NCBI GenBank assembly: GCA_903930565.1
Contig: CAIYZC010000228.1
Span: 1 to 53,130 of the forward strand
DNA length: 53,130 nt
DNA from: an uncultured Pedosphaera sp.
GTDB taxonomy: Bacteria > Verrucomicrobiota > Verrucomicrobiia > Limisphaerales > Pedosphaeraceae
Reading direction: 5' to 3'
Part shown: in pieces, positions 51,993-53,130 of the stretch
Layout: each line of letters opens with the position of its first letter
Numbering within the stretch: position 1 is the first letter of the stretch
Position numbers and translations under genes: made by a program
The notes under the pieces: generated by a model
Seen by the model: the letters and a program-made list of their open reading frames with translations, nothing else
The model's database searches: none
Told to the model about the DNA's origin: nothing

Positions 51993-52862
51993 GTGCGTGG
52001 CGCAACATCTATTTCCCGGCCGGCTTGTGAACTTGCCGTCAACCTTGCCTCCCTGGCCCGGTTGACGGCCGGATTTATCGTGGCCGTATGCTTGATCGGG
52101 GCGGCGCGGGCGACCGCCGGTGATGAGGCGCCCCGGCCGGCGTCGAGGGAGGGGGAAAAGGCGGCCTTGGCGCAATTCGCCCGGCACGCCGAAGCCGCCT
52201 TTATCGCCGCCCGGGAGCGCGCGGCCGCGCACGCCGACGACCTGGAGGCCGCCTGGCAATTTGGCCGGGCGTGTTTTGACTGGGCGGATTTCCCAGCCGC
52301 GAAGGCCCGGCGGGCCGAAATCGCCAACCTGGGGATCGCCGCCTGCCGCCGGGTGGTGTCCGCGGACACCAATTCCGCTCCGGGCCACTATTATTTGGCC
52401 ATGAATCTGGCGCAACTGGCCCAGACCAAAAGCTTGGGCGCCTTGGAGATTGTCACCCAGATGGAACGGGAATTCACCCGCGCCAAGGGGCTCGACCCCG
52501 CTCTGGATTACGCCGGGGCGGAGCGCAATTTGGGGTTGCTCTATCTGGAGGCGCCGGGCTGGCCCGTGAGCATCGGCAGCCACGCCAAGGCGCGGGAACA
52601 CCTGCACGCGGCCGTGGAGCGCGCGCCGGAGTACCCGGAAAACCACCTAAATCTGATCACCGCTTATGTCAAATGGGGCGACCGCGCCGCCGCCCGCAAG
52701 GAACTGGAAGTGCTGGACCACCTCTGGGCCCAGGCGCGGGCCACCCTGACTGGCGACGCCTGGGGCTCCGCCTGGCTGGACTGGGAGGACCGGCGGCGGA
52801 AACTGACCGAGGAGGCCAAAGAGACGCCGGCCACAACCGGCCACCGGCTGGGGCGCCCCTGA
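51993..52862 (+). CDS. Exported TPR-like protein
   Basis: The 289-residue protein from the GTG at 51993 has an N-terminal hydrophobic segment (about 24-42, LTAGFIVAVCLIGAARATA) and then helical TPR-like repeats (HADDLEAAWQFGRACFDWAD; APGHYYLAMNLAQLAQTKSLGALEIVTQMEREFTRAKGLDPALDYAGAERNLGLLYLEAPGWP; ENHLNLITAYVKWGDRAAARKELEVLD). A TTG near 52059 is a shorter start that puts the signal peptide at the very N-terminus. No named family; it resembles periplasmic TPR proteins such as TatT. It converges with the aminotransferase gene. Confidence 0.75.
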   Translation: MRGATSISRPACELAVNLASLARLTAGFIVAVCLIGAARATAGDEAPRPASREGEKAALAQFARHAEAAFIAARERAAAHADDLEAAWQFGRACFDWADFPAAKARRAEIANLGIAACRRVVSADTNSAPGHYYLAMNLAQLAQTKSLGALEIVTQMEREFTRAKGLDPALDYAGAERNLGLLYLEAPGWPVSIGSHAKAREHLHAAVERAPEYPENHLNLITAYVKWGDRAAARKELEVLDHLWAQARATLTGDAWGSAWLDWEDRRRKLTEEAKETPATTGHRLGRP

Positions 52863-52877
52863 GCGGGCCCGGCCCGC
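52863..52877. terminator. Possible hairpin between convergent genes
   Basis: GCGGGC and GCCCGC pair around CCG, 1 bp after the TPR stop and before the convergent aminotransferase stop at 52897. No T-run is present, so this is weak. Confidence 0.35.
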
Positions 52878-52896
52878 ACGGCGGCAACCGGAGCCG

Positions 52897-53130
52897 TCAA
52901 GCCGCCGCCAGGGCGACGTCGAGCACGGCCAGGAGAAAGTCGGCATCCGCCCGGGTGAGGCACATGGGCGGGGCGATGCGCAGAACATTGCCATGCAGGC
53001 CGCCCCGGCCGAGGAGCAACCCCAAATCCCGCGCGGCCTCGAGAACCCGGGAACAAGCGGCGCGGGCGGGTTCCTTGGTCGCGCGATCCTGGACCAACTC
53101 CACGCCCAAGAGCAGTCCGCGGCCGCGCAC
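52897..53130 (-). CDS. Class III aminotransferase, C-terminal fragment
   Basis: Only the last 78 codons (including stop) lie in the window; the gene runs past the right edge. [15 protein letters not shown] and [38 protein letters not shown] match the C-terminal domain of PLP-dependent class III aminotransferases. The [17 protein letters not shown] form is closest to alanine-glyoxylate/4-aminobutyrate types. Substrate cannot be assigned. Confidence 0.85.
   Translation of the reverse strand: MRGRGLLLGVELVQDRATKEPARAACSRVLEAARDLGLLLGRGGLHGNVLRIAPPMCLTRADADFLLAVLDVALAAA

Overview
The window is GC-rich, densely packed bacterial chromosome with dispersed housekeeping genes. No phage, transposase, CRISPR array, rRNA or tRNA was recognised. 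I infer a member of the Verrucomicrobiota (or a close PVC relative). The reasons are the mix of FN3-type secreted proteins, an LpoB/COG3014/YcfL lipoprotein cluster, hopanoid radical-SAM genes, a fucosidase, scattered single biosynthetic genes (hisF, trpD) and short intergenic hairpin repeats. This assignment rests on gene content only; no marker-gene phylogeny could be run.

Layout. 1-2046: 3'-truncated secreted FN3 protein (minus strand). 2163-4166: sugar-nucleotide epimerase and RfbH-type 3-dehydrase. 4359-5942: hipBA toxin-antitoxin module, followed by an AT-rich control region (5943-6300). 6301-9505: hotdog thioesterase, small membrane protein, GH57 glucan-branching enzyme, hisF. 9783-12996: four exported proteins including LpoB, COG3014-type and YcfL-type lipoproteins, closed by an intrinsic terminator. 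13056-22032: a long minus-strand run reading korA-korB, fmdB-like, Nudix, MFS, rimO, glcF, GNAT. 22381-25758: N-degron operon clpS-DUF2017-aat, then rpoD. 25771-27698: oligopeptide ABC ATPases. 27699-29236: gene-poor stretch holding one orphan gene and hairpins. 29237-32621: MacAB-type export system. 32888-36273: trpD and a large membrane protein. 36445-39122: secreted FG-GAP protein and an orphan sugar-binding protein. 39283-45415: PAS histidine kinase and NtrC-type regulator, followed closely by a membrane glycosyltransferase and a GH29 fucosidase. 45455-47267: methyltransferase and TPR protein. 47348-51962: hopanoid genes hpnH and hpnJ, with an AAA ATPase/TOPRIM-like gene pair lying between them, and a small lipoprotein gene upstream. 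51993-53130: TPR protein and the C-terminal end of a class III aminotransferase.

The most notable item is the two-gene ATPase/mini-TOPRIM unit at 48843-50281. It lies in the same orientation inside the hpnH-hpnJ run, its genes overlap by 4 bp, and its base composition is visibly less GC-rich than its neighbours. It has the architecture of OLD/Gabija/PARIS-type nuclease systems but with an unusually small nuclease partner. Other items of interest are the hipBA control region with repeated operator-like boxes, the DUF2017 gene inside the N-degron operon, the RfbH/epimerase pair, and the two-component system linked to glycan genes.
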